A DNA stretch of 64,000 bases from Wolfiporia cocos (taxonomy: Eukaryota > Basidiomycota > Agaricomycetes > Polyporales > Phaeolaceae): positions 1,984,001 through 2,048,000 of the forward strand of contig JACCLO010000006.1 of assembly GCA_029448655.1 (NCBI GenBank), given 5' to 3'. Positions 46,769 to 60,669 of the stretch are shown here, piece by piece. Position 1 is the stretch's first letter, and every line of letters begins with the position of its first letter. The position numbers and the translations under genes were made by a program. The notes beneath the pieces are model-generated. The model was not told where the DNA came from and did no database searches. It worked only from the letters and a program-made list of their open reading frames with translations.

Positions 46769-49700
46769 CTATGCCCTGGTCTCCTTCAGCTTGCGCGAGA
46801 AAGCCTCCCGACACTGGTAGTGTGTCACCTCGCCTCTAAGAACAATGTATCTGAGCCGAGCATGACGATCGGGTAGCAATGAGAACGCACCTGGGAGCAT
46901 GCACAGCAATCACACTGTAACCAATGCGCTTATGACATTGTGGACATCTATGAGGGGCTGTCAGTTTCGCAAAGTCCACATGGGAACCGTACGTGTGCTT
47001 ACATGCGGCTGTCGGTAACCTTCACCCTGCGTGTCTGCAAGTGCATGAGCCGTCGGGAGACTTCATCCCTCCGTGTCTTAGCGACCTCGCGGACAATTTG
47101 CGTGTCTAGAATCGGGACACGCAGGGCTTCTCGGAGGAACGCTTGCACGTCCTGAGCTGTAACAAGAGGCGGCAACAAACGCAATGTCTCGTTCGGATCC
47201 AACCGCGGACTGTGCCTACTGATTAGATCAAGGGCGGGACGAAGGAGATCAGAAGTAGCCGTCTTGAACGACTGATTGGTGGGATGAAGGTATATTCTGA
47301 GGAGAGTGAGGAAGACGTTGCTGGTATCTGAGTTTGGACGGTATACGCGTTTACAGTATCTGACCAGTGAGTGTCAGCCCGCGGATCGGCGACGCAAGGT
47401 GAGGCATACTCTTCAGCTTTGATATAATCCTGCAAGCGATAGACATATAGCTCAAGAGCATTATCATGTCTCCCTAGTCGGCCCAGCAGAATTGCCTTCG
47501 CCTCAAATAGGTCTATATTCCAATCAACCACCATGGAGTAAATTCGTTCACTGAGAGCCGACCTTCTGAAGGAAGTAGACCATACAATCGGTCTATATGA
47601 TAATGGTCCGTCGTGTCGATGAAACGTATCAACTTGGCGTACGCGCCCCGGTACCGATCTATTCGCATGAAGTCAGCAATGCATGCCCATCGACTATTTC
47701 GGCACGCTTACCTTCATCCTTCTGTTTCTTCGCAGATACCGTCATCCCGAGATATACTTCCGCTAATCGGTTATGGAACAAGGATGATGATTCTTCACGT
47801 TCTTCTATCAAGTATTCCAGATAGCGGGCGCATATGCTGGGGTCGAAATCCTCAAGAAAATCTGCCACCGGTTGTCTCGGCAGATCGGTTTCCTCGGAGG
47901 TGAAAATCTATCACACAAGGATGAGCAGAGGAAAGTATCAGAGTTGATTCGCGTACTTCCAGCCCAATTTCGGGATCTTGTTCCAATATCCATCGCGAGT
48001 TCTCGAAAACTTGGTCGATGTATTCAGGGCCTAGACGCTGCAGGTAGTTGACTGAAGCCATCAGCTTATCCCGCACATCCGTCTCTTGCGCGCTCAACCT
48101 ATTTACATCATTAGCATTCCAACCTTCATTTGCAGCGTAGACGAAAACCAACTCCCGTAGCAGACCGAGAGCCTTGTTATGCATCTTCTTTCCGTTATAG
48201 AGATAAATCAATTCCGAGAATTTCTGTGACGACGTGAGCAATAGTCCGTGATAATTGGATGTGATAAAAGAGCCACCCACCTCGCGAGCCCTCAGAACCT
48301 CCTCAACCTCTGATACTTCACACCAATTCCCAACTCGGCAAAGGGGTGCCAACAGGCCCGGACGTACGAGCAGATACGACTTGAAAAGCGCTGTGTCGAC
48401 GATCTGCGCGAAGCGCACCAGCTGATCGGGCGTGAGCGACGAGAGCGGGACGTTCGGCAAGCCAAAAAGCTCCTCCGTTGAGGCTTCCGAGAGATTTGGC
48501 ATTTGATGGGACTGTGCTGAGGTGATATTCAGTGCTTCCAGGGCCCCAGAGACTTTCGGACGGCGATCAGAAAGGTAGCGCATCAGTGTCTCAATGGAAC
48601 GGTGGAAACCATCTAGGCAATCATTCAGATAGTCTGTAGTCAATCGGAACGAGAGCAAGTACCTTTTGGCCGTTCCCGTCTCCTGCCAATCACCGATGCA
48701 GTCTCCTCATCCCTTGGGAAGCTCGAGGATATGGGCGAAATGATCGACTCCAGCCCTCTTAATGACGTCCGCACCGAGCCTCTCGGAGAAGGCGGCCGCT
48801 GAGGAGCCGTCGTAGTTGTAGGGGATGTAATCGACCCCTCGCGCTGCTGCTCATCCGATGGTGTGGCGGGCGAAGGTTTTGCGGGGCCACCAAAGAGCGG
48901 TATCCAATCGTCTTGTGGAACAGACAGACGCCCTGCGACACTTTCCGGGTATAGCGCAACGACCTTGGCTGGGTTGATATCTAGCTCTATGAAGGTGTTT
49001 ACCGCATCGTCGAATCGGCCCGCGCGGAATTGCGAGACTGCATGCAAAGCGCGTACGAGGCGTGTCCTCCTATCCTACAGCATTCATCAGTCCTATTGCA
49101 CCTACTCGTAACTGACGGTGTTACTTTGTCTGGAAGGACTGCCTCCTCGATTGTATCCAGCAGTGCTAGTGCGTCTGCATACGCGCCTCCTTCCACAAGC
49201 TCGTCAACTTGCTCGCTCCACGACTTCATCCGGAAGCACCATATTGAGCTTCCAGATGCAGCAGCTGCAGTGCGGTCTGTCGGCGTTGTTACAAGGAAGA
49301 GGGGTGTCTTCACAGACGATGAATTGGTCAGCAGGCGTACAGAGTGTTGACTTCCTGCACCTGCAGCATCGGCAGCAGCAGGTGGGAAAGGGAGAGTTTG
49401 TACCGGCGCAAGCGAGAGGGAGGAACGGATTTCGAGGACAGGTGAGGGAACAAAAGGTGTCTGAGAAGACGGTGTCCCTGAAGAGACCTCGATATGGGAC
49501 GTCGGTACGGATCCCGCAGGTAGCACAGAGAATATATACGGCTTCACGAAGGCTGACCGATGTCGTTACATGAGCAGATGAGACTACATCACGCAAACGA
49601 CTCACCCAGCTCCTCAGGTGGTGCAGGCCAGTCAACACGAGTTTCTCTTGTTAGCTTGCCGTCAGAACCCAAGAACAGACCCGTGTCTGGGCAAATGAGG

Positions 49701-50732
49701 GCTCTAGTATATGCTGTGCATTAAGCCCACTTACTCTCTTTCGCTGCAAACGCTTCCCCGTCCCGGATGCTGACAACAGAGGGTTTTGCTTTAGCGCCGA
49801 GACCAAGTGTCATATACCCGCCGAGACCACTGAGAGCACCCATGCTCATGTTGCTGATGCCCGAGCTAGAGGCTGCAGAGGTCACAGGAGGTGTTATCTC
49901 AGCCATTTTCGAGGTTTCCAGGGAGAAGAGAGCGTAATCCGAGACAGAATAGCCAAAGCAGATCATGTCGTGGCTCAGGAACGCCAGTGCTCGAGGTGAA
50001 TGAGGTAGTACCGTTTCCTCCAAGTCCCAGTAGTCTCAGCATGGAACAAATGCGGATATGACAGGTATTACCTGAGGCTCCTGGGGTTCACCGTCTTTCC
50101 ACGAGTAAACCACTATCTTCCGTTTGCAGCCAATGGCCAGATGAGTGACCACGGAGGGTATTTCTTTGCCCCTTCCCGTGTCCGCTAACGATGGCGGGAG
50201 AGCGTCGCTCGTATCATCAGAAGTGATCACTCCAGTGAATGTTGCGAACGCTAGAGCCCCTTTGGACTTGGGTAGAGGCGTTGGTGGTGTGAATGAGGGC
50301 AAGGGGTATAATGTGACCAAGTTCTCTGAGGTGTAGCATATATCAGCCTCTTAGGACGTAGAGTTGAGCGTTGCCAACCAGAGAGTACTATCAGAGAATT
50401 AACATCCTTGATGTATCCGAGCTGTTCTATACTTCGTCGACACAGACTCTTCTTGGTCTCAACAAAGCTCGCGGGTTCACCGCTGTTATCTTCGATGATG
50501 TGAGACTACTGACAACGGTGACCTTGAACAAACGCACCTTCGTCTGCTGCACTGAGCGAGTAAACATGCAGATGCCCAGCGGCAGTTCCAATGTATAGCC
50601 TATCGCCTGTCCGTCCAGCATTGAGTTCGATGATGCATGACGCAAGTAATGTGATGTACCTTGTACCGTGAATGATTCTGGACGCTCCTTAAGACCACTA
50701 AGAACGGTGTTCGGAGACAGAAAGGGTGCCAT
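46769..50732 (-). CDS. VPS39: Vps39/Vam6, HOPS tethering subunit
   Basis: Many exons, about 1,000 residues. It begins MAPFLSPNTVLSGLKERPES and continues GDRLYIGTAAGHLHVYSL, the start of a citron-homology (CNH) beta propeller that extends to about 49200. The helical solenoid contains VDELVEGGAYADALALLDTI, the Vps39 domain-1 region SYLLVRPGLLAPLCRVGNWC, and clathrin-like repeats (KKMHNKALGLLREL, RLGRHDNALELYVYRLQDY). The C-terminus carries domain 2 and a small zinc-binding motif, C-P-Q-C-H-K-R ... HAPR ... HYQC, before the stop at 46769. In yeast this subunit binds Ypt7 and brings vacuole membranes together for fusion. The N-terminal intron ends are well supported; a few mid-gene exon limits are approximate. 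Confidence 0.9.
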
Positions 50733-51095
50733 CAATATAGAGTTTCAAGGAGTGCTCGAGGACGCCGGCGCGGCCGTGCTCGCTGTGCTGTTCAACGCGT
50801 CGGGAAAGACGCGTCTCAGACGCCGCGCGCGGGGATTGATGTAATGCGCATGCGCGGTTTGCCAAATCAATTTACTTAAATCACACCTTTCGCACCCGAA
50901 GTTGCTAGCAAAAGACAAGCGGTAGATACATTGTACAAATACATCCCATGGTGAGTATGGCGAAGGGTAGTGATGCGTGGTATATACAATGGTCTCTGGT
51001 ATCTGCAACTTGTACATAGAGCAACACGTTATCATACATCATATGTCAAATGCGCATGCAACGAAGTCCGAACATGGTGCATACAATGTACAGCA
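50733..51095. other. Intergenic upstream of VPS39
   Basis: 363 bp between two minus-strand genes; no gene was seen. Confidence 0.45.
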
Positions 51096-54000
51096 TCAAT
51101 GCTGGACATGAGTCCGGTTCCAGAGTCCACGAAGGACCTCCTTGACGATATGGAGCCAGATGATCGTTTTGTCGATTTCCTCCTCCGCGTCGTCCATCCG
51201 TACAACAAGCTTGCGGGTCAGGAGCCTGCGCAAAGCTCGCTTTTCTTCATCCTCACCTTCAATAAGAGTCGATGAGAAGGATACAACGGACGAGCTGACG
51301 GACTGGGTCCGCGATCGATTACCTGCGGGGTCCGTTCCCGCAGGCAGGATGGGTGAGTCGGAGCGGTCTACGTCAGACCACTCCAAGGGCGATCGAGAGG
51401 GAGCATCTTCGGACTGGCTCCTGGCTTGGTGTTGACGCACACATTCGAGGGTGGCCTTACGCGACTTTGGGAAAGAGAGATCAGCTTTATTCTGGAGATG
51501 TGATAGCATTAACGAACCTTGATCGCCTGGTCAAGTTTGGTCTCTGCTTGAGTTATGGAGCGACTGACATTGCCAATCATTTGTTCAGCCTAGCGGAAAA
51601 GATATTTAATCAGAACCCTTCAGCACCATTCCAACATATGTACTTACTGCATCAAGGCATCCTTCAATGCGGTGCAAGTCCTGATTAACTGCGATCAGGC
51701 CTCTCTGGCATGCTAACACAGGCCGGCACGATGGGAATTTCTCGGTAGAGCCCGACTCGGACTCGGATGAGCTGTCAGAACGACGCGATGCCTTTTCATA
51801 TGGATTCGAACTCTTAACTGCTGCCACGGCAATGGGGATTGGTTTTGGTGAATGCTCATGAAGGAACTTCTTCAACACCCATGCCTTCAGTCGTGACGCG
51901 CGATTCGCGACGACTTCCTTACGTTTTGAGCCACTGAGCGACAGGTTCAGCTTCGAGTCGTGACTCCGCCGTCTCTGTAGTCCCCGATCCTGGGGTTCGC
52001 TGGCATCCGTGTGTCTTCGCCGGTGAATAGAGTCGAAAGAAGTCGCCTGACAACGCGAGCCATGCTGTTCAAAGACGTTTTCCACTCCGGCGGTGGTTGG
52101 TAGTGGGGGAACAGTGGGTACAGTGGCGGCGCGAGAACGCTTTTCTTCGTTCTTGCGATCCTTCTTAATCCTAAGGTCCGTCATAGAGCGGCACTTACGG
52201 CTGATTAAGATGAAGCTGTCCACAGAGACAGCGGTCGAAGAGTCAGTGTCTTCATAATCCGGAGTTCCCTGAGCGTCGGACTCCGTGCCAGTACGATCTA
52301 CCTGCCGCGCAGAAGCGTCTGGTTGCGATCGCTTGAGCTCGTGATAGAGGCTATGGGCATGCTGGAACGTCCGCCGCACATCACGTAGGTCCTCAGCCGC
52401 GTCGTGCACACGGGATCGTAGGCGGGACATCAACTGGACGCGCATATCCGCTGTCTCCTGCAGGATGTCTCGGCATGCAGCCACATCGACTGAATCGGCA
52501 TCCGCCAAGTCAAGCGAGAGCTTTCGTAAGTTGTTGAGTATCCGTTGGGGGAGCAGAGTAACGTCGATGTTAACCTCTGAGGAATCCTGAGAAGGACGTT
52601 CCGATGGAGATTGCGAAAGTAACAAAGCGGAGTTCCGCCTGGTGAGCGGAGGCATCGACCTAATGGACGTCGAAGTGGACGGCCGGACCGTGCGCACTGA
52701 AGCCGATGAGATACTTCGCGCGTTTTCAGTGGCCAACCCGAACGCGATACGAAATTCCGGCTTCGCCACCTCAAGTGCTGTCAAACTGCACACAATCAGC
52801 ATGGAATATCGTCAGTCAAAGTGACCCACGCACCCCTTAGAATTACGCATATCCCGAACAGTACCGTTGGAATCGCAGGCGAGGAAGGCTTCTAGTACGT
52901 CAATGCTCTTGCCATGCTCGGCAGCGATGTGTATGCAGGTGTCCATATTATGATCCCCGGCCGATAGCGGGGCCCGGAGATCACGTATCAGGTGCAAAAT
53001 GAATGAACGTAAAGCCGTTGCTTGGTCCGCGCTTCTTGCAGGCCGTGCCCTGTGTGCAAGACAGTGCAGAGGTGTCTCGTGTCCCGAGGATGTGTAAAGA
53101 CAAACGTCCGCCCCAGCATAGTAAAGAGTGTCAAGCACATCGATAGATGGGCGTTCCGCGGATACGCAGTAGTGAATTGGACTCCATCCGGTGGAATCGG
53201 GAAGATTGACCAAAGCTGGAATTTCCGAGGGCATCGCACCTGTGCAGAGAACCGGAGGGAACAATAGGCAATGCAGGCGTGGCAAGTCCGTAGCGGCTAT
53301 AGCCTGAATGAGAGTTTCAGTCTTTTCGGTGTTTTTGCGGACACGTTCGCTCTGCAAAGAGATGTCGCCGGGTCTAAGCTTACATAGGCTGACTTGCTGG
53401 TCGTGATGAGGCTGCGGAAGGGGGGAAAGCTTCCTGCCATTCTCCGACTATTCCATCGTGAGCACAATACATAATCAGCGCTGATTAATCTCGACTACCT
53501 TGTATTCTCGCAATCTGTGCACACGAAGGGCATGCTCGCAAAGCCACAGTACATGAGGATGTCGGAGGGCATGTTGAATCGCAGACCGATGATTGGCATC
53601 CCTGTGGTCTGGATGCGCATCATGTGCAAGCTGAGGCGCATACAATCAGCGATAATGCTATAGATGGGCTATTGGTCGTCCTCACGAGATCGCGGACGAT
53701 ATCGGTTCTGCCGTCCCTAGCAGCGTCTACGGATCCGACTCTCGGTCAGCGGAAGTAATAAGACATTCAATCGTGCCTGCTCACACATTAACGGAGTTGC
53801 TCCGTACGCATCAGTTCCGTTCACGGACACCATTCCGTGGCTGTCGTCCAAGAGCATGCGCACCACCTCGGGGATATCTAGCCACGCAGCAAGACAGAGC
53901 GGAGAGACTCCTCGCACAGGCGCGTTCAACGCGTATAGAGAGATGTGAGCGTGGCCCAGAAGCAGTCGAAGAGTCTCCAGTCGTTGCTGCATCTTGAACG

Positions 54001-54266
54001 ACGCGTGAGACGCGTCCACGCTCCCCCAGCTGGAGGACATCGTCAGAATTCGTGATCGCCGTAGAGGTCCATAGCACCCACTTGTTCCCCGCAATAGCGC
54101 ACGTCACCGATGTCCGACCTGCGGCGTCCTGCACATTTACATCTGCACCGGATCCCAAGGCCAGCTTGACGGCCCTCTCGTCAGCGTCCGCCGCAGCATC
54201 CAGTAGAGAGCAGGTGACATCTACGGAGCGTCGGGCGCGATATTGATCACGGTCGCCGGTCGCCAT
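51096..54266 (-). CDS. Ankyrin-repeat protein with long C-terminal coiled/disordered region
   Basis: The minus-strand gene starts MATGDRDQYRARRSVDVTCS. Ankyrin repeats follow: ADADERAVKLALGSGADVNV with QDAAGRTSVTCAIAG, then LETLRLLLGHAHISLYALNA, GVSPLCLAAWLDIPEVVRML, GRTDIVRDLLAHDAHPDHRD, PDSTGWSPIHYCVSAER, GHETPLHCLAHRARPA and DTCIHIAAEHGKSIDVLEAF. Introns between them keep the frame. After a last repeat fragment (LTALEVAKPEFR) comes about 450 residues of Ser-rich sequence with helices (ILNNLRKLSLDLADADSVDV and VHDAAEDLRDVRRTFQHAH). It ends at 51096. Ankyrin repeats bind proteins; no catalytic domain is visible. A similar arrangement, ankyrin repeats plus a helical tail, occurs in several Agaricomycete hypothetical proteins, from general knowledge rather than from a search. 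Confidence 0.8.
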
Positions 54267-55229
54267 TCCTCAGTAAAGTCTGCAGACGAGCGAGCGCGTC
54301 CAAGAGTCGAGGGCCTTTCCGGAAAGACTCTGGGCGGCACGAGAGCGGACACACAGAACCATATAAGACCTCCTGCAGGGGGCGAATGGGAGAAGCACAC
54401 GAGGCCAGAGAAGAATCGGAATCGCTCGCTCGCCGTATATCTTGTCCCCGTCTTCCTAGGGAGGATATGGAATAGCCTCGAGGCGGCGTTACGCCGAAGC
54501 TGCCACGACTTCGAGAACACTACAGATATCGACAAGGGTCACGACATTTTTGGACAGGCAGCCGTCGGTTAGGCATGCCGTGACCGGGTTGCAGAATAAG
54601 CAGATGCGAAACAAGTCGGATATACGTTGGCAACAGCTGAGGTAAAATGAGGATAAATGACGAGGACGACTGTTTGGCGTGCGGAGGGCGGCACTCGAAT
54701 ATTTGTGGGAAGGTCAGTTGCCACATGTTTCGTGTCGCACATTTCGGCGTCGCCCATAAACTACACCGATTATCTTATAATTGGATTTCTCCGACATGAG
54801 CTCGCGGCATATCAGATCTATCAGATGTGGCACAGCGGAACCCAGCAGGAGTCCTCATGGGGTCCACTCGATGTACTGGAGGCAGCACGCATGTCTATAG
54901 TGAGGCTCCCCGGTCGGTCTGTGCAGAATCCGTAGCTACAACACCGTTGTGGCGCATATCGAGATGAGGGCTGACTGTACGTTATAAAACTATATGTATG
55001 TCAAGGAGATCAGGGAATGCTATCAATGCAATACGGTACACGTATCATGCGGGACAAATCAGGGTCGTCAACCGGTGGAATAAATCATTTTCTGCCATGG
55101 ATAGTCCTGGACCGCCATCGGGGGATTCTGCATCAGTTGATCCCATGCTAGTTTAGCGGGAATTCCAATCAAATCTCGAAGTCGAAGATTGATGCGACAT
55201 GTACGCAGGCGAGAACCCCAGCCCGCCGG
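54267..55229. other. Region of unclear content
   Basis: Nearly 1 kb between the ankyrin gene start and the MEX67 stop. On the minus strand, 54270-54535 is open and includes SWQLRRNAASRLFHILPRK, which faintly resembles the end of an F-box, but no complete domain or start was found. Confidence 0.3.
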
Positions 55230-57665
55230 CTAGAGAAACGCGTCTCGCGTGAGTGTGCCCTGTGATGCATCGAGTGATCGAACACAGATCATCAGTTTGA
55301 TTGATCGAGCTGTACAGAAAGCCAAAGCCACGCACCTTGACTTGTTCAAAATTGGTAATAGCCCGTTCGATATCCCACCCATTGCTCTCGAGGCATTGCA
55401 CCCCATACTGAATATTCAGACCCGTCCGGTGGCAAATCTGGATGACCATCGACTTCTGCGGCTCAGGCTGTCAGAGGGAGCGACAGTCAGCACTCAGTGG
55501 CGGAGGTAGCCAAAGGGTGCAACCACGTACAATGCTCGCCAGTGCTTCTTGTAGTTGTGCCTCTTGCGCCGTTTGGACGACGGGCGGAGGCCGGACGGGC
55601 GTACCGGGATCCTTGCGATTGACACGCATTGGTCCGGGTCGCCACGCGTCATGACCGGAGTATGTCCGCACAGTCAACTGATCCGAGAGAATGACCACGT
55701 CCCAGCCATTCTGCTTCGCACTATGTATCACGACAAATGGTGACTTAGTGTCGCATAGACTTGGCCAGAAGCTCGGGACATACCGTGAGCCGTCGGGTGC
55801 AGGAGCGAGTATAAAGGAGCGATCAAAAGACCGGATCCCTTGTGACGGCTCTGCCGCACCATACGGTTAACGAAGGAGTTCGAAACAAATCCGGGCGTCA
55901 ATCAAAGCGTACCTTCCACAAATTGCCCGTGCACGGTCACGAACAATTGCGTTGCATCGCCCTGCTGCACCGGCCAAGCATCCACGCAGAACTTCTCTGC
56001 AGAGCCAGCGATATCGTGCTTGGTGTCGGGCAAATCGGCCATGGCTTTGACGGCCGCCTCGCGTCCAACGTGTAGCGTCTTTGTCAACCCGTCTAGGTCA
56101 TTACCCATTCGGCTCAAGTTGCGCGATCCGCCGTTTTCATTCAATAGGTACGCGTTCCAATCCAGCTTCCTCTGGTTAGGCATCTCCTTCGATGTGTGAT
56201 ATCCTACGAGACGCGCGCGAGGAGGGACTGACGTATTCACTGAGAAAGAGAATGTCGCGTCAGGCTGATACACATCCAAGAGTATAAGCCGCTGGGTGTC
56301 AAAAGCAGGGAAGAATCTATGTGAACGTGTCAGCGCCCGTCATGAGATTGGTAAACTCTGGGAGACAAACCGCGTGAAGAAATTGCCGATGATAGCGCCA
56401 TCCACTCCAGTGATGAATGGGGGGCACATCTCTACCGGGAAAGACGTCGCTTCTGGTAGGACACTGGGGGCAGAGGATGTGGACGCTTGTGGCGCATCAA
56501 AGCTGATCCTGGGCATCGCCTCCATGTCGAGCATCTCTAAATTGGGGAATCGCCTAGCAATTTCACTACACGAGAATGCCAGCATAAATAACTTGAAAAG
56601 CAACATTTCTTGATTTGACATACCTCTTGTAACGATCCCTATCGTGCTGGTACTCCGTCTCACGAATTGGGTTGCCAGTCAATATCAGTTCTCGAAGGTT
56701 TTGCAGCTTTGTCCTCTTTCCCGCGATGCAGTCGAGATCCCTCCATTGACTGATCTTGTTGCCCTCGAGTGAGAGGTTCAGCACCTTTGGGAGGTAGTGC
56801 GAGAGTCGTGACAAGACAGAACCGTTGCTAATGTTATTATTGGCCAATGATACCGTTTGGACCTACATGCACGTTGAGCTGGTGTTACATTCGGGAAAAG
56901 TCATGGTACCTCCGGAGAGAGAACTGAGGCTAGCTTGAACATGACAGCCAGCTCCTTTCCAGATCCTCCTCTTGATGCTGAGACGGCCAAACGATGCCGT
57001 TTCACAAATTCGTCTTCGGCAATCCGCTAGATGAACAGTAAAAAAGGATACCACGAACGATGAAAGTTCACGAACCTCGAGATTCAAAAATTGTGCCTCT
57101 GCATTCCATCGCTTGTTGATAAACTCCTTCCATAAATCTACCACACTGCTATCACCCCGGAGAGTGTCTGAGCTGTCTGAGACAGCATTCCTGCGAAGAC
57201 GGCCCAGTGGGCCCTTCGCGGCTCCTCGGATAGCTATGGAATCGCCCGCTGCCAGTCGAGAGGCGAGCTAAGAGCAGTAGCCGAAGAGACAGCGCGAAGG
57301 AAACACCACAATGAACATGGTAAGCCGGGTGTTTCAAGACAAATGAGAGGAAGCAGACGCCGACACAGGAATGATCGCGGAATGTAGCTGTTACTAGGCA
57401 GAATGAGCGGAAAACAAAGCGTTCTATTTACCATGGCTGTTCGGGATGATGTAGAGACTTGATCCCTGCCCGTCAGCGAGTCAATCGCGCGTGGGCGATG
57501 CGAAGAGCGCGTCTTGTGCGAATGCGATGACTTCGTTGAGCCCTTACGCCCGCCTGGCCTGTCGGATGCATCCCGCATGCGCTCATCACGATCCACGAGA
57601 CCTGCGCCACGGAGAGCACTGGACGCCACCCGGCCTCTGGAAGACGAAGTCGCAGCTGAGCTCAT
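55230..57665 (-). CDS. MEX67: mRNA export receptor Mex67 (NXF/TAP family)
   Basis: Several exons. It starts [20 protein letters not shown] with a basic, Ser/Arg-rich N-terminus. A conserved RNA-binding lead segment ([20 protein letters not shown]) follows. The leucine-rich repeats read [34 protein letters not shown] and [16 protein letters not shown], then the cap [11 protein letters not shown]. The NTF2-like domain includes [20 protein letters not shown] and [20 protein letters not shown], where it would pair with Mtr2. The C-terminal TAP-C/UBA domain is [20 protein letters not shown] plus [16 protein letters not shown], closing [10 protein letters not shown] at 55232. It carries mRNPs through the nuclear pore. 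All domains are present and intact, so it should be essential and active. Confidence 0.93.
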
Positions 57666-58289
57666 GTTAGAGAACAAGGCTTTGCCAGGCAATGTTGGAG
57701 TTGCTGAGAGGGACAAATGATGCCCCCGCACGGGTGAGTGGCGGGACTACCAGATATTCGAGCCTGATGGATGCAGGTCTGGACCAGCGAACCGCGAAGG
57801 GATATGCGTTTGGAAGAATGTGGCCACAATCGGCAGTTGGTGGTGAGTGCAAGAGATTCGGCGACTTTCCCACTTTCGCGGACCCGGGAATTTCGCTCGC
57901 GTCACTGACTCGGCGGTGCGGTCACAGTGTGTCACAGGCTTCCGTCACAGCCATGTGCCGCGGGGTTGTCGTTATTTGGCCGGCGGCGTTGTGCTCTTGC
58001 AACTGTGGGACGTGAAATTACCGCAGAAAACTGGGACTTGCTTCCGGTCCTTCAACGGTTCGGTTATTAACTCTTCCAATATATCGCTGTGTACCCCTTG
58101 AGTCGGGGGCGCGATAGCGGGCAGGAAACAGGCTGTGATGCGGGAGGGAGGATTGTAACTCAGCAGGAAGATGAGGAGCTCTGTTTTCCCACGAAGTTTA
58201 CCTGTTCATCCAGGACGACGTTTTCCCCTCTCCGCTCATCCAGCGTTACAGTATTCTCCATCTGCATCTATTTGCTGAAAATAAAAAAG
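57666..58289. other. Divergent promoter region, MEX67 and SANT protein 1
   Basis: 0.62 kb between two divergent starts. Short open frames in it overlap the MEX67 5' end and lack support. Confidence 0.5.
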
Positions 58290-60669
58290 ATGGACAATCC
58301 GCAGTATTATCAACCCTTGTCGCACGCCCTACACCCCCCGCTCGTTTCGTCCAGTCACCCTCCCCAGCAGTACAGCTATCCTTCCCACACACAGCTTGCC
58401 GCCCCCAACGGCACTAACACTTCACACCGTGAGGAGGAGGAAGAGGATGACGATGATGAGGAGGTTGTCGAAGAGGAGCTCGACCCAGAATCTCAGCAAG
58501 CGAATAACAATTCGCCTCGCGCAACTGCCTCGACGCATGCTGGGTGTGTAACGCTTTCCTGTTGGATCGGCTTCTCGCTGAACATGTGTGCCAAGGTCGA
58601 CCGTAGCGGCGAATGCGGCTCCTCACAAACAAACAACCGCCGCGCAAGATCAGACACAGGATGGCAGCGCAGATGTCGATGAAAACGGCAAACGCAAGCC
58701 AGGACGGCCTAGAGGCTCCAGGAACCGCAAACCCCGTGCTGCGCCCAGTGCCTCGAGCAAAGCTCCGGCCAATTCCCAACACCCAGGGTTCTACCAGTAT
58801 CCACCCGCGCCGTCTGGAGGGCTATCACAGAATCAGCAATTCTACGAGTTTCAGTGGCGTGCACTGAACCTCTGCTCGGAGTTCTACAATGCGGCGGAGG
58901 AGCTCGTTGTTAGTGCCTGAACATGTCTTTGACCACCATAACTCCCTAACCGCGCGTAACACACAGAAAGCTGCCTCGCCCATCGTCATTGCGCAATGCT
59001 ACCAGATGGGACCTGCAACCAAGATAGATCCATTAGCTATGATTGCTGAAGCGAAACGCGTGTGCGATAACCTCGTAAGTAGATCGGCTGGCTGTCTTGC
59101 TCCGTCCTCATAACCTATCCAGCTTGCCAATCCGAGCCAACTAGTTGGAAATCCCCCGCCTGCCGTGTATTCCATGCCAACGTATCCCACTATGCCTGCT
59201 CCAACCGCTACCCCATCCACCTCCTCCTCTACTCCTGGCCCGGTCATCAACCAACCCCAGTCATTCGTGATGTCACTAGGCAATGCTTCTATGCCACCTC
59301 CCGCACATGCACCGCCCCCGCAACCATACTACCCTCCTCACATGTATCCTGCTACTGCGCGCTATCCCACCGCACCGTATTACTCCTATCCGACACAGCC
59401 GACAACGCCTTACTATCCTCCTCCGCCACAGACTACGCCGACGCCGACTCACAGTACGCCGACGCCGGCGCCGGCGCCATCATCATCTACTTCTGGAACT
59501 ATCTCGACGTTCAATGCGGCAACAGGTACCGCTGCTCCCGGTGGGCAGCAAGGGACATGGTCTGAGGAAGAAACTGATCGCTTGAGGAAACTTGCAGAGC
59601 AGAGCAAGGAGATGGGTGGTGCGCAGAACAAAGGGGAGATTGAATGGGATTGGGTCGTGCAACAATGGGGGAACAGCAGAACAAGGTAAGCACGGCGAAG
59701 TCTGCAACGAGTCGGCGGTGTTCATGACCTGTAATACTGCTAGACATCAAATACTACTGAAGGCGACGTCTATGGGCTTGAAAGAAAGCACCACACGTGG
59801 GACTAAGAGACGTCGGGAGGCAGAGGCGAACGACTCGACCAATGAGCACACTGCTACTCCTGCTTCGCAGACCGCTCAGACCGTTCAAAGTGCTCAAAAT
59901 GCCCAGACTACCCAGACTGTTACGACGGCTACGACTACACCAACTATCGCACCCGCGTCGATACAGACACAGCCTGCTCTTACGACTATTCCTACCCCCG
60001 CCAGCGCCTCATTCGTCGCTGCAACAAATGCATCGCCTACCATCACGACGCAACGGCCGCCGTCAACCACAACCCCTACTACAATCGCACCCGCTCGTAC
60101 TACGACCCAACCAAATACTACTACGCCAAATATGCCTTGGCCTATGCCAACTGTCGCGGCGAATACTCCGTCTCCGGTATTAGCGAGTGCGTCGATAGAT
60201 CAGCGCAACTCCATGTACCGGCCCACTCGCCCGACGCACGCTCAGTCGTACGGGGCTGCAAGCACATCGACGACCACATCTTACGGTGCCGCCGCCGCCG
60301 CAAACTCCTCTGCATCGCGGCCTGCATCATCGCACGGAAATGTCGCGGCAACACATCAGTACATGTTCCGCCCGAACGGGACGGCGAATACTGCGGGACG
60401 GAGGGATGGCTCGTAAGAATGTCCGTTTGGCTGTGCGGACATCGAATGATTTCATGAATTTTTCCTGCACTCTCGCTCGCAGGCCGTCGAACGATCGGGA
60501 TCCTCCAGTACCCTTCCACCTCCAACCTACAGCGGGAGCAAACTCATCTTCTAATGGCAGCTCCGCCCATACTCTCGACCCTGCTGGTGGTGGGTCTACC
60601 TCGTTTGTGTGGGCGGTGGGAAAGGACCCATACAATCACCGTTACTTCCCTACTCGAAAAACCAAGTGA
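58290..60669 (+). CDS. SANT/Myb-like protein with AT-hook, 697 residues
   Basis: Six exons, 58290-58543, 58596-58908, 58967-59074, 59123-59685, 59744-60412 and 60483-60669, total a multiple of three. After an acidic tract (EEEEEDDDDEE) there is an AT-hook (KRKPGRPRGSRNRK), which binds AT-rich DNA. A short ordered segment with FQWRALNLCSEFYNAAEELV follows, then a Pro/Tyr/Thr-rich linker. The SANT-like helix set is GTWSEEETDRLRKLAEQSKE with WDWVVQQWGNSRTRHQILLK; the intron falls inside the third helix. The rest is Thr/Ala/Pro-rich, ending FVWAVGKDPYNHRYFPTRK. The combination suggests a nuclear DNA- or chromatin-binding regulator; targets are unknown. The stop seen at 60416 is avoided by the last intron, which I include because the phase and final exon are coherent. 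Confidence 0.82.
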